From: CBDBCU01 sp965203435
GTDB lineage: Bacteria > Chloroflexota > Dehalococcoidia > Lucifugimonadales > UBA3495
Reading direction: 5' to 3'
Assembly (NCBI GenBank): GCA_965203435.1
Contig: CBDBCU010000005.1
Coordinates: 310,001-374,000 of the forward strand
Length of the DNA stretch: 64,000 nucleotides
The notes beneath the pieces were generated by a model. It did no database searches, was not told where the DNA came from, and saw nothing but the letters and a program-made list of their open reading frames with translations. This document shows positions 22,857 through 30,335 of this stretch, in pieces. A program made the translations under genes and the position numbers. The first letter of the stretch is position 1; each line of letters opens with the position of its first letter.

Positions 22857-24857
22857 ATGGCTAATCCGCAGTGGCGGGTGGGGGTGGATTGGGACGGGGA
22901 TGGGGCGTGGGGGGCGGCGGGCAAGGATGTAACCGCCGACATCAGGGCTTTGCATTGGCGCTGGGGGCGCTGGTCGGCGGCGGAAAGGCCGGCCCCGGCC
23001 CGGCTGGAACTGACCCTCCGCAATGGGGATCATAAATATACGCCGGGCAATGCGGCCTCGCCCTTGGCCGGGAAAGTGGCGGCCGGGCGGCCAATCTGGG
23101 CCGCCCTGGCCTATCCCTGGGAGGATGGCGGCGGCGTTGACGGCGCTGACCTGGCCGGCCGCCTACCGCCGATCGGCGACGGCTCCCCCTGGGTCAAGGA
23201 AACGACCGGCGCTAGCGGCCTGGTTAGCGGCGGCGGTCAAATCCGCCCGCAAAGCGGCCGCGGGGATTGCATCTATACCCTGGATTTCGGGGCGGCCGCA
23301 GGGTCTATCGGCTTTAACTATCGGCGCGGCAGCAATGGCAAAGGCGGCGCGGCCCTGCGCCTGGTCAGCGTCTGGGACTATCTGCGGGTGCGCTTTGGCA
23401 ATAGCGGCACTCTGCTGGAAAAGGTAAGTTTCGGCTATCCGACCGTGCTGCGGCGCGGCCCGGCTTTGACCGCCTGCGTCAACTATTTCATCGAAATCGA
23501 GCTGCACGGCAACGCGGTGCGGCTGTTCGCCACGGACTTGGACGGCGGCACATCCGACCGCCGGCAAATCCTTGACGGGCAAGGCAACGCCGGCAACTTG
23601 ACGGCAACCAAGCATGGCCTTTGGCACGATGGCACGGCCGCCGTTGACCGCTGGGCTAACTTCGGCGGCTGGCGCAGCCTGTTCTATGGCACGGTGACCG
23701 CTTTGTCCCCGGAAGGGGATTCGGAAAGGGGCGAAATCTGCCGCTTGACCGCGGCCGATGGCTTGGCCGGCTTGGAACAAGTCCGCCTGTTTCGGCTGCT
23801 GACCGGGCGCAATTTGGACGCCGCCGCTATTGCCAACCGCATCTTGACCTGGGCCGGGTTCAGCGCCAACCACCGCCGGCTGGAGGGCGGCCATGCGCTG
23901 ATTGCGGATGAACCCCGGTCCTTGTGGGAGGTGACGGCGGCCGGGGCGCTGAATGCCTTGCAGCGGGAATCGGACGGGTTTATCTATCAGGATGGCCGGG
24001 GTTATCTGCGGCTGGAGGCGGCGGGCCACCGGGCGGCCGGGGCGCATACCGCCATCCAAGCCGTCTTTGCCGATAGCCCGGATTCCAGTCCCGCCCTGTC
24101 CCAACTGGCGGCGGCCGGCGGTGATGATGGCGTGGAAAATGTCCTTACTTTCCGCTATCGCCGGGCGGAAAATCGCGGTTTGCAGGAAATCTGGCGGCTG
24201 CGGGAAACGGCGGCGATCCCGGCCGGCGGCCGCCGGGAGTTTCTGGCGGAAAGCGGCAGCTATGCTTTAGTGGATCGGATCCGCTTGCCCCTAGCCGTCA
24301 CCGACTACGCCGCCAACAGCCGGGCCGATGGCCGCGGGATGGATTTGACCGGCAGCCTGGCCGTATCCCTGCCCTACGCCGCTGGCAATAGCGGCCCCGG
24401 CTATGGCGGCAAAGGCACGGTGGTGCGGGTGGAAAACCGCCACCCCACGGCGGCGGCCTATGTAACCTTGCTGCGCCTGCAAGCCGACCGGACCTATCGG
24501 GATTATGAACCGGTCAGCGTCCAAGCGGCGGATGCGGCCAGTCAAGGCCGCTACGGAATCCGTTCCCGGACGGTGGATTGCCGCTTTATTGACCACTATG
24601 CGGCGGCGCGGCGGACGGCGGCGGCCCGCCTGGCCCGGCGCAAAGACCCCCGCCCGGTATGGATTTTGACCTTGACCAACCGGGATAGCGGCAATCTGCG
24701 GCAAATCGTCCAGCGGGTTTTGTCCGACCGCATCCGGATCGTCGGCCCGGAACGGGGCGTCAACGGGGACTTTTTCATTGCGGGAATGGAACTGACGGCG
24801 GTGGCCGGCGCCGGGGAACTAACGGCCCGCTGGCGCGTCCAATCCGCCGGGAATTAA
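22857..24857 (+). CDS. Large phage tail protein
   Basis: ATG 22857 follows GGGAGGGCAAAGGCT; the longer frame upstream is repeat. The 666-aa product begins MANPQWRVGVDWDGDGAWGAAGKDVTADIRALHWRWG and continues ARLELTLRNGDHKYTPGNAASPLAG, a start common to minor tail proteins near the tail tip. Residues about 130-280 look like a LamG/jelly-roll carbohydrate-binding insert (IGFNYRRGSNGKGGAALRL, VNYFIEIELHGNAVRLFATDL). The rest carries GFIYQDGRGYLRLEAAGHR and a strand-rich C terminus. It probably forms the tail tip or a host-contact part. No tape-measure gene is visible between tube and this gene, which is unusual. Confidence 0.75.
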   Translation: MANPQWRVGVDWDGDGAWGAAGKDVTADIRALHWRWGRWSAAERPAPARLELTLRNGDHKYTPGNAASPLAGKVAAGRPIWAALAYPWEDGGGVDGADLAGRLPPIGDGSPWVKETTGASGLVSGGGQIRPQSGRGDCIYTLDFGAAAGSIGFNYRRGSNGKGGAALRLVSVWDYLRVRFGNSGTLLEKVSFGYPTVLRRGPALTACVNYFIEIELHGNAVRLFATDLDGGTSDRRQILDGQGNAGNLTATKHGLWHDGTAAVDRWANFGGWRSLFYGTVTALSPEGDSERGEICRLTAADGLAGLEQVRLFRLLTGRNLDAAAIANRILTWAGFSANHRRLEGGHALIADEPRSLWEVTAAGALNALQRESDGFIYQDGRGYLRLEAAGHRAAGAHTAIQAVFADSPDSSPALSQLAAAGGDDGVENVLTFRYRRAENRGLQEIWRLRETAAIPAGGRREFLAESGSYALVDRIRLPLAVTDYAANSRADGRGMDLTGSLAVSLPYAAGNSGPGYGGKGTVVRVENRHPTAAAYVTLLRLQADRTYRDYEPVSVQAADAASQGRYGIRSRTVDCRFIDHYAAARRTAAARLARRKDPRPVWILTLTNRDSGNLRQIVQRVLSDRIRIVGPERGVNGDFFIAGMELTAVAGAGELTARWRVQSAGN

Positions 24858-24861
24858 CCGG

Positions 24862-24985
24862 AATTAACATGGATATACAGGATAAACAGGATTTTATTGT
24901 CTGCTAATCAGAGTTCTACCGATTAAGGAAAGAACCCTGCAAAGCAGCCATAAAATCCTGTCTATCCTGTCTATCCATGTCAATT
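24862..24985. repeat. Family C palindromic element, copy 1
   Basis: The left arm AATTAACATGGATATACAGG... and the right arm (reverse complement AATTGACATGGATAGACAGG...) are about 35 bp each and differ at a few bases, around a 55-bp core. It ends just before the ribosome site of the gene at 25004. Confidence 0.85.
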
Positions 24986-25003
24986 AAAAATAAGGAGGTT
25001 GGG

Positions 25004-25351
25004 ATGATTGCGACCCAGGATTTTGCCCGGGAGGTTTGGCTGTCTTTGGAAAACATTCGGGAACGGCTGGCGGCGTTGGAAACGGAGGCCCGGCATACCC
25101 GCCATCACCTGCAACGGCTCGAGGAACAGGCGGCCGCCGCCGTTGCCGCCGCCGCGGCCCGGGAAAGTCGCCCGGCAACCGGCCGCCGCCGCCGGGATAG
25201 GGATGAGGAGGACGCCGCTGCCGACAGTGGGGCAGTCCTCCACCTCCGCATCAGCCGGAAAACCCTGGGCAACCTGGGCGGCGGCGGGGTAGTGGGCGGC
25301 GGCCTGCTGGCCGGGGTAATGGGCCTGGGTCGGGCGTTGGGCTGGTGGTAG
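25004..25351 (+). CDS. Small coiled-coil protein with C-terminal hydrophobic segment
   Basis: ATG 25004 follows AGGAGGTTGGG. The 115-aa product has a coil (VWLSLENIRERLAALETEARHTRHHLQRLEEQAAAAVA), a charged Arg/Asp/Glu middle and a Gly-rich hydrophobic end (GNLGGGGVVGGGLLAGVMGLGRALGWW). Position after the tail gene makes a holin-like or late-phage role possible. The plan also matches the tail-anchored coiled-coil proteins elsewhere in the window. Function is not known to me. Confidence 0.6.
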   Translation: MIATQDFAREVWLSLENIRERLAALETEARHTRHHLQRLEEQAAAAVAAAAARESRPATGRRRRDRDEEDAAADSGAVLHLRISRKTLGNLGGGGVVGGGLLAGVMGLGRALGWW

Positions 25352-25359
25352 GGGGGAGA

Positions 25360-25487
25360 CGGATTCAAACATGGATTAACAGGATTAACAGGATATTTGT
25401 ATCTGATTAGAACGGTTTTGACCGTCAACAAACTTTCTAATCAGATAAAAGAATCCTGTCTATCATGTCTATCCATGTCTGAATCCG
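25360..25487. repeat. Family C palindromic element, copy 2
   Basis: Arms CGGATTCAAACATGGATTAA... and (reverse complement) CGGATTCAGACATGGATAGA... enclose a core that itself contains the partial inverted pair TCTGATTAGAA/TTCTAATCAGA. Confidence 0.85.
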
Positions 25488-25494
25488 CCTCCTA

Positions 25495-25620
25495 CCGTCC
25501 TTCCCGCAGCCTCCTACCGTCATTCCCGCGTAAGCGGGAATCCCGAACGGTACTGAAAAGACCAGCCCCATGCCGTCCAACCGCCGCCGGATTCCCGCTT
25601 ACGCGGGAATGACGGTTTCC
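25495..25620. repeat. Family A paired-palindrome element
   Basis: Two inverted palindromes enclose a core reading CGAACGGTACTGAAAAGACC and on; the same core type recurs near 30250, 38800 and 55270. Nothing else is seen in 25352-25706 besides this and family C copy 2. Confidence 0.85.
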
Positions 25621-25706
25621 ATTGCCTTGCCCGATTCGGCCGCCGGTGATACTCTGTTCAAGCCGGGTTTCTCTTTGACTATATGCCGGCTCCAGGAGAA
25701 CTGCCG

Positions 25707-25967
25707 ATGCTTTATGACGTTATTCTCATCCAGTCGGACGAGGGCTATGCCATCCACTGCCCGGCTTTGCCGCCTTGCTGGTCGCAAGGGGCGACGCGAG
25801 AGGAGGCTCTGGAAAACATCCGCGACGCCATTGCCGAATACCTGGACTATCAGAGGGAAAAGGCCGCCCAACGGAAAGCCGAGTTGGTGGCGGAGGCGCG
25901 GCAGGAGGGCTGCCGGGTCGAGGAATGTGCGGTGGCGGTAGAAACCGGGGTTAGGGTTGTGGTTTAA
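25707..25967 (+). CDS. HicB-family antitoxin-like protein (orphan)
   Basis: ATG 25707 follows CCAGGAGAACTGCCG. The 86-aa protein reads MLYDVILIQSDEGYAIHCPALPPCWSQGATREEALENIRDAIAEYLDYQREKA, the classic short HicB fold (two strands, CPALPP loop, long helix). The C-terminal 35 residues are a charged helix with no HTH. No hicA frame is found within 60 bases on either side, so it is an orphan or acts with a distant partner. Confidence 0.78.
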   Translation: MLYDVILIQSDEGYAIHCPALPPCWSQGATREEALENIRDAIAEYLDYQREKAAQRKAELVAEARQEGCRVEECAVAVETGVRVVV

Positions 25968-26029
25968 CTGCCGCAGGGCTTTGCCTTAATCCCCTTACTG
26001 ATGGAAATCCGCCGCCCCGGAGGTACGCT

Positions 26030-26368
26030 ATGCCGCTAATTCCCACGCACCGCCTGCCGACCCATCCCGGGGAGATGCTGCTAGAGGATTTCCTGAAACC
26101 GCGCGGCATATCCCGCAAGGCTTTCGCCGCCGCTCTGGAACTGCCCTATGGCCGGGTCAACAAAATCCTCAACGGCCAGGGGCGGGTAACGGCCGGCATT
26201 GCCTACCGCCTGGCCAAGTATATTGGCACCACGCCGGATTTCTGGCTGAACGGCCAAATGGCTTGGGATATGTACCATGCCTTGCGGTCGGAATCGGCGG
26301 CTTTGGAACGGATTCAGCCGTTGGCGCGGGAGGACTTGCCCTATGTTGAGGAAGTAGCGGCGGACTGA
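26030..26368 (+). CDS. HigA/VapI-family XRE antitoxin (orphan)
   Basis: The 112-aa protein has the HigA pattern: THRLPTHPGEMLLEDFLKPRGISRKAFAAALELPYGRVNKILNGQGRVTAGIAYRLAKYIGTTPDFWLNGQMAWDMYHA. The HTH is at about residues 30-65. GGAGGTACGCT precedes the ATG. HigA normally follows higB; here the gene upstream is HicB-like and no RelE/HigB toxin is adjacent. It may repress its own promoter or neighbouring genes. Confidence 0.88.
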   Translation: MPLIPTHRLPTHPGEMLLEDFLKPRGISRKAFAAALELPYGRVNKILNGQGRVTAGIAYRLAKYIGTTPDFWLNGQMAWDMYHALRSESAALERIQPLAREDLPYVEEVAAD

Positions 26369-26394
26369 GGAGACGGCCGGCGGTTGGGGTTATT

Positions 26395-26428
26395 ATCCGC
26401 TCACCCTGCAACGAGTTCAGGGTGAGCG
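26395..26428. repeat. Family B repeat
   Basis: TCCGCTCACCCTGCAACGAG and the matching inverted half TTCAGGGTGAGCGGA lie between the HigA-like gene and the 3' end of the GTPase gene. Confidence 0.8.
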
Positions 26429-26475
26429 GATAGTAAGGGTTAGGGGCAGAATTAAGCAACTTCGACAGGGTTACT

Positions 26476-28755
26476 CTAGGCGATCCCTTCTACCGAGCCG
26501 CCGGATTCCTCAATGGAATCCTTGACAATCCCGATGACTTGGTCGAGGAACTCTTGGGATTGCTCGTCCATTACCGAGGAAACCGACGGCGCGGCGTAGT
26601 CATAAATCCGTTCCATCTCCCGGGCCCGTTCGCGGCTGGAACCGGGGCCGCTGAATCCCCAGGCGTTGCGCCAGCCGGGGATGTGGGTACTGATTATCCG
26701 CCGCTCGGCCAGGGTGTGGACTTGCATAAACACCTGCCGGCGGATAGCGTTGATAACAGCCTGCCGCTCGTCCTCGGTATCGGGTTCCCTGGTCCAGCCC
26801 GAGGGGTTATCCAGCCACCGGGAAATGCTGGTTTGCAGCTGACGAACCAAGTCGGCAACTGGGCGGAGGTCGTCGTACTCCCTATCCCACAAATTGGCGA
26901 TGCGGCGGCACAGCGCCTTAACCCGGCCCCAGTGTTCCTTGCGGATCCCCTCGTCGTTCCTCAGGCCAAGACGCCCCAGCCAAGGAGACTTGAAACTGTC
27001 GGCGGCATCGCGCAGAGCAAGCTCCAACCGGGCGATGTTGTAGAGGGGGGCGGCGTCGATAGGTTCGGGAGCTACGGCGGCTTGTTTCATCCGCTCCAGC
27101 AGCTCGCCCATAAAGGTGATATAGCCGTTAGGGATGCGCGCCGTGGGCCGATGCAAAGCGCCCAAGTAAAAATCATGGTTCTCCAGTCGCCGCTCCAGAA
27201 TCTCGGTAACCGGGGCGCCCAGGGATTCCCGGAGACTGGCGACGGCATTGCCGATCGAGGCGCGCACGTGATTCCGTTTCTGGGTATGGGTGTTGAGGTT
27301 GTCGCCTTTCACCTGGTCAAAATGGGTGAAAGCCACCGCCAACTTATGGCCGTGGCCGCTGCTGCCCACGGACCGCAGCAGTTCCAGCGGCGCTGCCTGC
27401 ATAGGGGATTGGGCGTTGTCCACCAGCAGGATCATATCCGCCTCCGGAAACCGTTCCGTTACCTTGGTGGATATGCTGGTGGCTTCTTTTGCCGAATGTC
27501 CCAACCCTTCGCCATCCAGCAGTACCAGCTTCCGCTCTTCGTCGCGGAGTTGGATAGCCGCCGGCTGAAAAGCGCCGCGCACCCGGATACCGTTGACCAG
27601 CGGCGTCAATAGCCGCCCAAACTGCCGGCCGTGATTCCCCGTGAACCAACGCACCTGTTGGAGAAAGGTGTCCCGGTTTGCCTCCTCGTAGTACCAAAAG
27701 GTCGGCCAAGCCGGCGCGGGGCGGTCAAAGTCTCCCTCGGAAACCAAACCGAACCGCTCCTCTATAGCTTCCATAATGTCCAAGGAGAGGTCGTCGAGTT
27801 CCTGGTTTTCCTGCAACGCGTCGCTAAAGGCTTGCCGCCACTCATCCCGCTGGTTGGGGTTGCTCAAGTTCTGATAGTTGCCCCTTTTCTGTTCCACGGA
27901 CTGGCGGACCGTTTGGGCGATGCCCCGGATGCGGACAACATACCCGGTCAGCCGTTCCTGGTTGCTGGCAACTTCGGAGCCGGTTACGATTTCGGTTTCC
28001 GGCAAAGCGTCCGTATCGTCTTCCGCATCGTCGAAATCCAATCCGTACTGATCCTCATCATCTTGCCCCGGCAGTTCCTGATGCCAGCCGCCCAAGGGGT
28101 AAGAAAGCCGGAAACGCTGTTCCGGGTGTTCCAGCAATGCCTCGGCTACGCGGGTGTCATCATACCCCCGGATTACGCCCAGGCAGGCTTGTTCCAAACA
28201 CTCGTCGACGGAACAGCGGACTTCGTGCTCGGTCATAAAGGTAACGACCGCCTCAAAAGGGCCAGGAGCGGTGATTATCTCAATCTCCGCCGTGGTGGTC
28301 TTGGCCGTCGAAGTGGAGGGGAACCGGTCTCGGCTGTGGTCTGAGCCGATGAGCTGGCGCAACAGGGTAGTCTTGCCGGCTCCGGTGGAACCGACCATCA
28401 TTACCCGGGAGTACCCTTCCTCCGGAGAGGGCAAGGGGATAATGCGGTTACGCAAATCCTTCGCGGGCAAAACGCCGGTCTCGATGCCGTCAAAGAAAGC
28501 GGCAACGACGCTGGACGCGAACTGCATTTCAGCCGCGGCCCGACGGTCGATGCTCCACCAAGCCTCGTCAGCCAGCAATATGTTGAGCTGCTCCACCAAG
28601 TGGTCGGCAGTGGCGTCGTCCGTCGTGCCAAGCCCGCGCCGGACTTTCAGCCCGAACTTGCCGCGGGCGTCCCTCCGCCGGGGATGACTAAAGGTCACGC
28701 TCCAGCCCGGCCGGTTGGAGCGGGTTTTGGCAGCCCGATGAATTCTGGGCGTCAT
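26476..28755 (-). CDS. Large divergent P-loop GTPase of unknown function
   Basis: I start this at the ATG six bases after AGGAGG (28755). The 759-aa product has a basic N-terminal domain (about 1-65), containing GKFGLKVRRGLGTTDDATADHLVEQLNILL, which recalls the arm-type DNA-binding segment of tyrosine integrases. A P-loop follows at 122-130 (GSTGAGKTT) with a Thr-rich switch-like STSTAKTTTAEIEI at 147-160. The DxxG motif (LLDGEGLGHS) is at 414-417 and a THFD at 477-480 fits G4. About 285 residues separate G1 and G3, a very large insertion. The rest is helical. The layout fits a dynamin/TRAFAC-type GTPase more than an ATPase. Context (TA genes, phage cassette) hints at defence; this is inference. 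Confidence 0.75.
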   Translation of the reverse strand: MTPRIHRAAKTRSNRPGWSVTFSHPRRRDARGKFGLKVRRGLGTTDDATADHLVEQLNILLADEAWWSIDRRAAAEMQFASSVVAAFFDGIETGVLPAKDLRNRIIPLPSPEEGYSRVMMVGSTGAGKTTLLRQLIGSDHSRDRFPSTSTAKTTTAEIEIITAPGPFEAVVTFMTEHEVRCSVDECLEQACLGVIRGYDDTRVAEALLEHPEQRFRLSYPLGGWHQELPGQDDEDQYGLDFDDAEDDTDALPETEIVTGSEVASNQERLTGYVVRIRGIAQTVRQSVEQKRGNYQNLSNPNQRDEWRQAFSDALQENQELDDLSLDIMEAIEERFGLVSEGDFDRPAPAWPTFWYYEEANRDTFLQQVRWFTGNHGRQFGRLLTPLVNGIRVRGAFQPAAIQLRDEERKLVLLDGEGLGHSAKEATSISTKVTERFPEADMILLVDNAQSPMQAAPLELLRSVGSSGHGHKLAVAFTHFDQVKGDNLNTHTQKRNHVRASIGNAVASLRESLGAPVTEILERRLENHDFYLGALHRPTARIPNGYITFMGELLERMKQAAVAPEPIDAAPLYNIARLELALRDAADSFKSPWLGRLGLRNDEGIRKEHWGRVKALCRRIANLWDREYDDLRPVADLVRQLQTSISRWLDNPSGWTREPDTEDERQAVINAIRRQVFMQVHTLAERRIISTHIPGWRNAWGFSGPGSSRERAREMERIYDYAAPSVSSVMDEQSQEFLDQVIGIVKDSIEESGGSVEGIA

Positions 28756-28770
28756 CGGCATCCTCCTGAT

Positions 28771-28848
28771 GTTGTTATTTGTTGTACCACAAACCGGATA
28801 CACTGGATTGCCCGGCTTGTCAATAGGTTTTCTACAACAAATAACAAC
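28771..28848 (-). promoter_or_regulatory. Promoter of the GTPase gene flanked by a perfect 16-bp inverted repeat
   Basis: On the minus strand TTGACA (28823-28818) and TATCCG (28800-28795) are 17 bases apart. The inverted repeat GTTGTTATTTGTTGTA (28771-28786) and its exact complement (28833-28848) flank the promoter, one arm upstream of -35 and the other at about +2 to +17. The sequence is AT-rich against the local background. Paired operator sites for a repressor are the simplest reading. Confidence 0.6.
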
Positions 28849-28878
28849 GCAAAAATGTTGGGATGTACGCCCCGCGCT

Positions 28879-29856
28879 CTACTGCCCCCGGTGGTGGCCG
28901 AACAGGGCCCCTACCGATTGGCCCTGGTGGATGCGGCGGATGGCCTCGCCCAGCAGGGGGGCGATGGACAGCACCTTGACCTTGTCGCACGGCTGCCCGC
29001 CGGCCAAGGGCAGGGTGTCCGTCACCACCACTTCCGCAAAGCTGCTGTCGGCAATGACTTCGTAAGCCCGCCGGGCAAAGACCGGATGAGTGGCGCAGCA
29101 ATAAACCTGGGTCACGCCGCAATCCAGCAGGGCCTGGCCGGCGTTCACCGTGGTGCCGCCGGTCAAAATTTCATCGTCAAAGGTCAAGGCCGCCTTGCCG
29201 CGCACATCCCCGATAACATTCAGAGTTTCCGCGCGGTCATCATTGTCCACCCGCCGCTTTTCAATAATCGCCAGGGGAACATTCAGCTGTTCAGCCACAT
29301 CCCGGGCCCGCTTGCTGATGCCCACATCCACCGCCACCACGACCAAATCGGCGATTTCCTTTTCCTTGAAATAGCCGGCCAACAGCGGCAGGGCGGTCAG
29401 TTCGTCCACCGGAATGTTGAAAAAGCCCTGAATCTGGCCGGCGTGGAGATCCACGGTCAGCAGGCGGTCGGCCCCGGCGGCGGTCAGCAGGTCAGCCACC
29501 AGCCGGGCGGTAATCGGCACCCGGGGCTGGTCTTTTTTGTCGGTGCGGCTGTAGCCGTAGTAAGGAACCACCGCCGTAATGCGCCCGGCCGAGGCCCGCT
29601 TGCAGGCGTCAATCATAATCAGCAGTTCCATCAGGTTGTCGTTGGTGGGGGCGCCGGTGGGTTGCAGGATGAACACATCCCGCTGGCGGACATTTTCCAG
29701 GATGCGGACAAAGGTGTTGTCGTTGGCGAACTTGAAAACCTCGGCCTGCCCCATCGGGAGTTCCAGGTAGTCGCAGACCGCTTGGGCCAAGCCGGGATGG
29801 GCGTTCCCGGTGAAAATCCGCAGGTCGTCATCCAGCACAGGGACTTTGTTCAGCAT
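28879..29856 (-). CDS. prs: Ribose-phosphate pyrophosphokinase
   Basis: Prs makes PRPP from ribose 5-phosphate and ATP, feeding nucleotide, His and Trp synthesis. The 325-aa product begins LNKVPVLDDDLRIFTGNAHPGLAQAVCDYL and contains FANDNTFVRILENVRQRDVFILQP, AVVPYYGYSRTDKKDQPRVPITARLVADLL, LLTVDLHAGQIQGFFNIPVDELTALPLLA and the PRPP-binding loop FDDEILTGGTT. ATG 29856 gives the normal family length; the longer frame adds a poor extension. The loop after VAVDVG (VGISKRARDVAEQL) differs a little from the usual VGGVKRAR. It stands alone. Confidence 0.95.
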   Translation of the reverse strand: MLNKVPVLDDDLRIFTGNAHPGLAQAVCDYLELPMGQAEVFKFANDNTFVRILENVRQRDVFILQPTGAPTNDNLMELLIMIDACKRASAGRITAVVPYYGYSRTDKKDQPRVPITARLVADLLTAAGADRLLTVDLHAGQIQGFFNIPVDELTALPLLAGYFKEKEIADLVVVAVDVGISKRARDVAEQLNVPLAIIEKRRVDNDDRAETLNVIGDVRGKAALTFDDEILTGGTTVNAGQALLDCGVTQVYCCATHPVFARRAYEVIADSSFAEVVVTDTLPLAGGQPCDKVKVLSIAPLLGEAIRRIHQGQSVGALFGHHRGQ

Positions 29857-29994
29857 AAGAAAGCGCCGGCCCGCGAACCGCCGGGAATGGCGGCCGGCCG
29901 ACCTACCCCCTTTTCCGAAATTGAGCCAATGCGGCGCCGGGGGCATTATAGCACAAGGGCAAAGGCGGGGGGCAAGGGATGGACAGACGGCTGT

Positions 29995-30335
29995 TTTCCT
30001 TTATTCCGGCAGTCCTTTCTTACCGTCCATCCCGCCCCTTTTACCGTCATTCCCGCCGTCTCTCTACCGTCCTTCCCGCGCCCTCTCGACCGTCCTTCCC
30101 GCGCAAGCGGGAATCCCGAACGGTACTGCCAAAGACCGGCCGGCCGGCCGCCCCCTACCGTCATTCCCGCGTAAGCGGGAATCCCGAACGGTACTGCCAA
30201 AGACCGGCCGGCCGGCCGCCCCCCTACCGTCATTCCCGCGTAAGCGGGAATCCCGAACGGTACTGAAAAGACCAGCCCTTTGCCGCCCAACTGCCGCGGG
30301 ATTCCCGCTTACGCGGGAATGACGGTAGAGATGCC
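29995..30335. repeat. Family A array with three 68-bp tandem units
   Basis: After several degenerate half copies, the block GCGGGAATCCCGAACGGTAC...CGGCCGGCCGGCC is repeated at about 30109, 30177 and 30246 (period 68-69 bases), and an inverted palindrome at 30301-30320 closes the array. No gene is seen in 29857-30335. Confidence 0.9.

Noticed and set aside
18721..25351. Complete prophage
   Set aside because: No integrase, terminase, portal, replication, lysis or attachment sites can be seen in the window, so only a partial or domesticated cassette is supported.
30089..30335. CRISPR array with 68-bp period
   Set aside because: Repeat and spacer parts are both identical between units, so there are no spacers.
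29857..30335. Short frames with SFPRKRES or FPLTRE translations as genes
   Set aside because: These are translations of family A repeats and recur wherever the repeat occurs.
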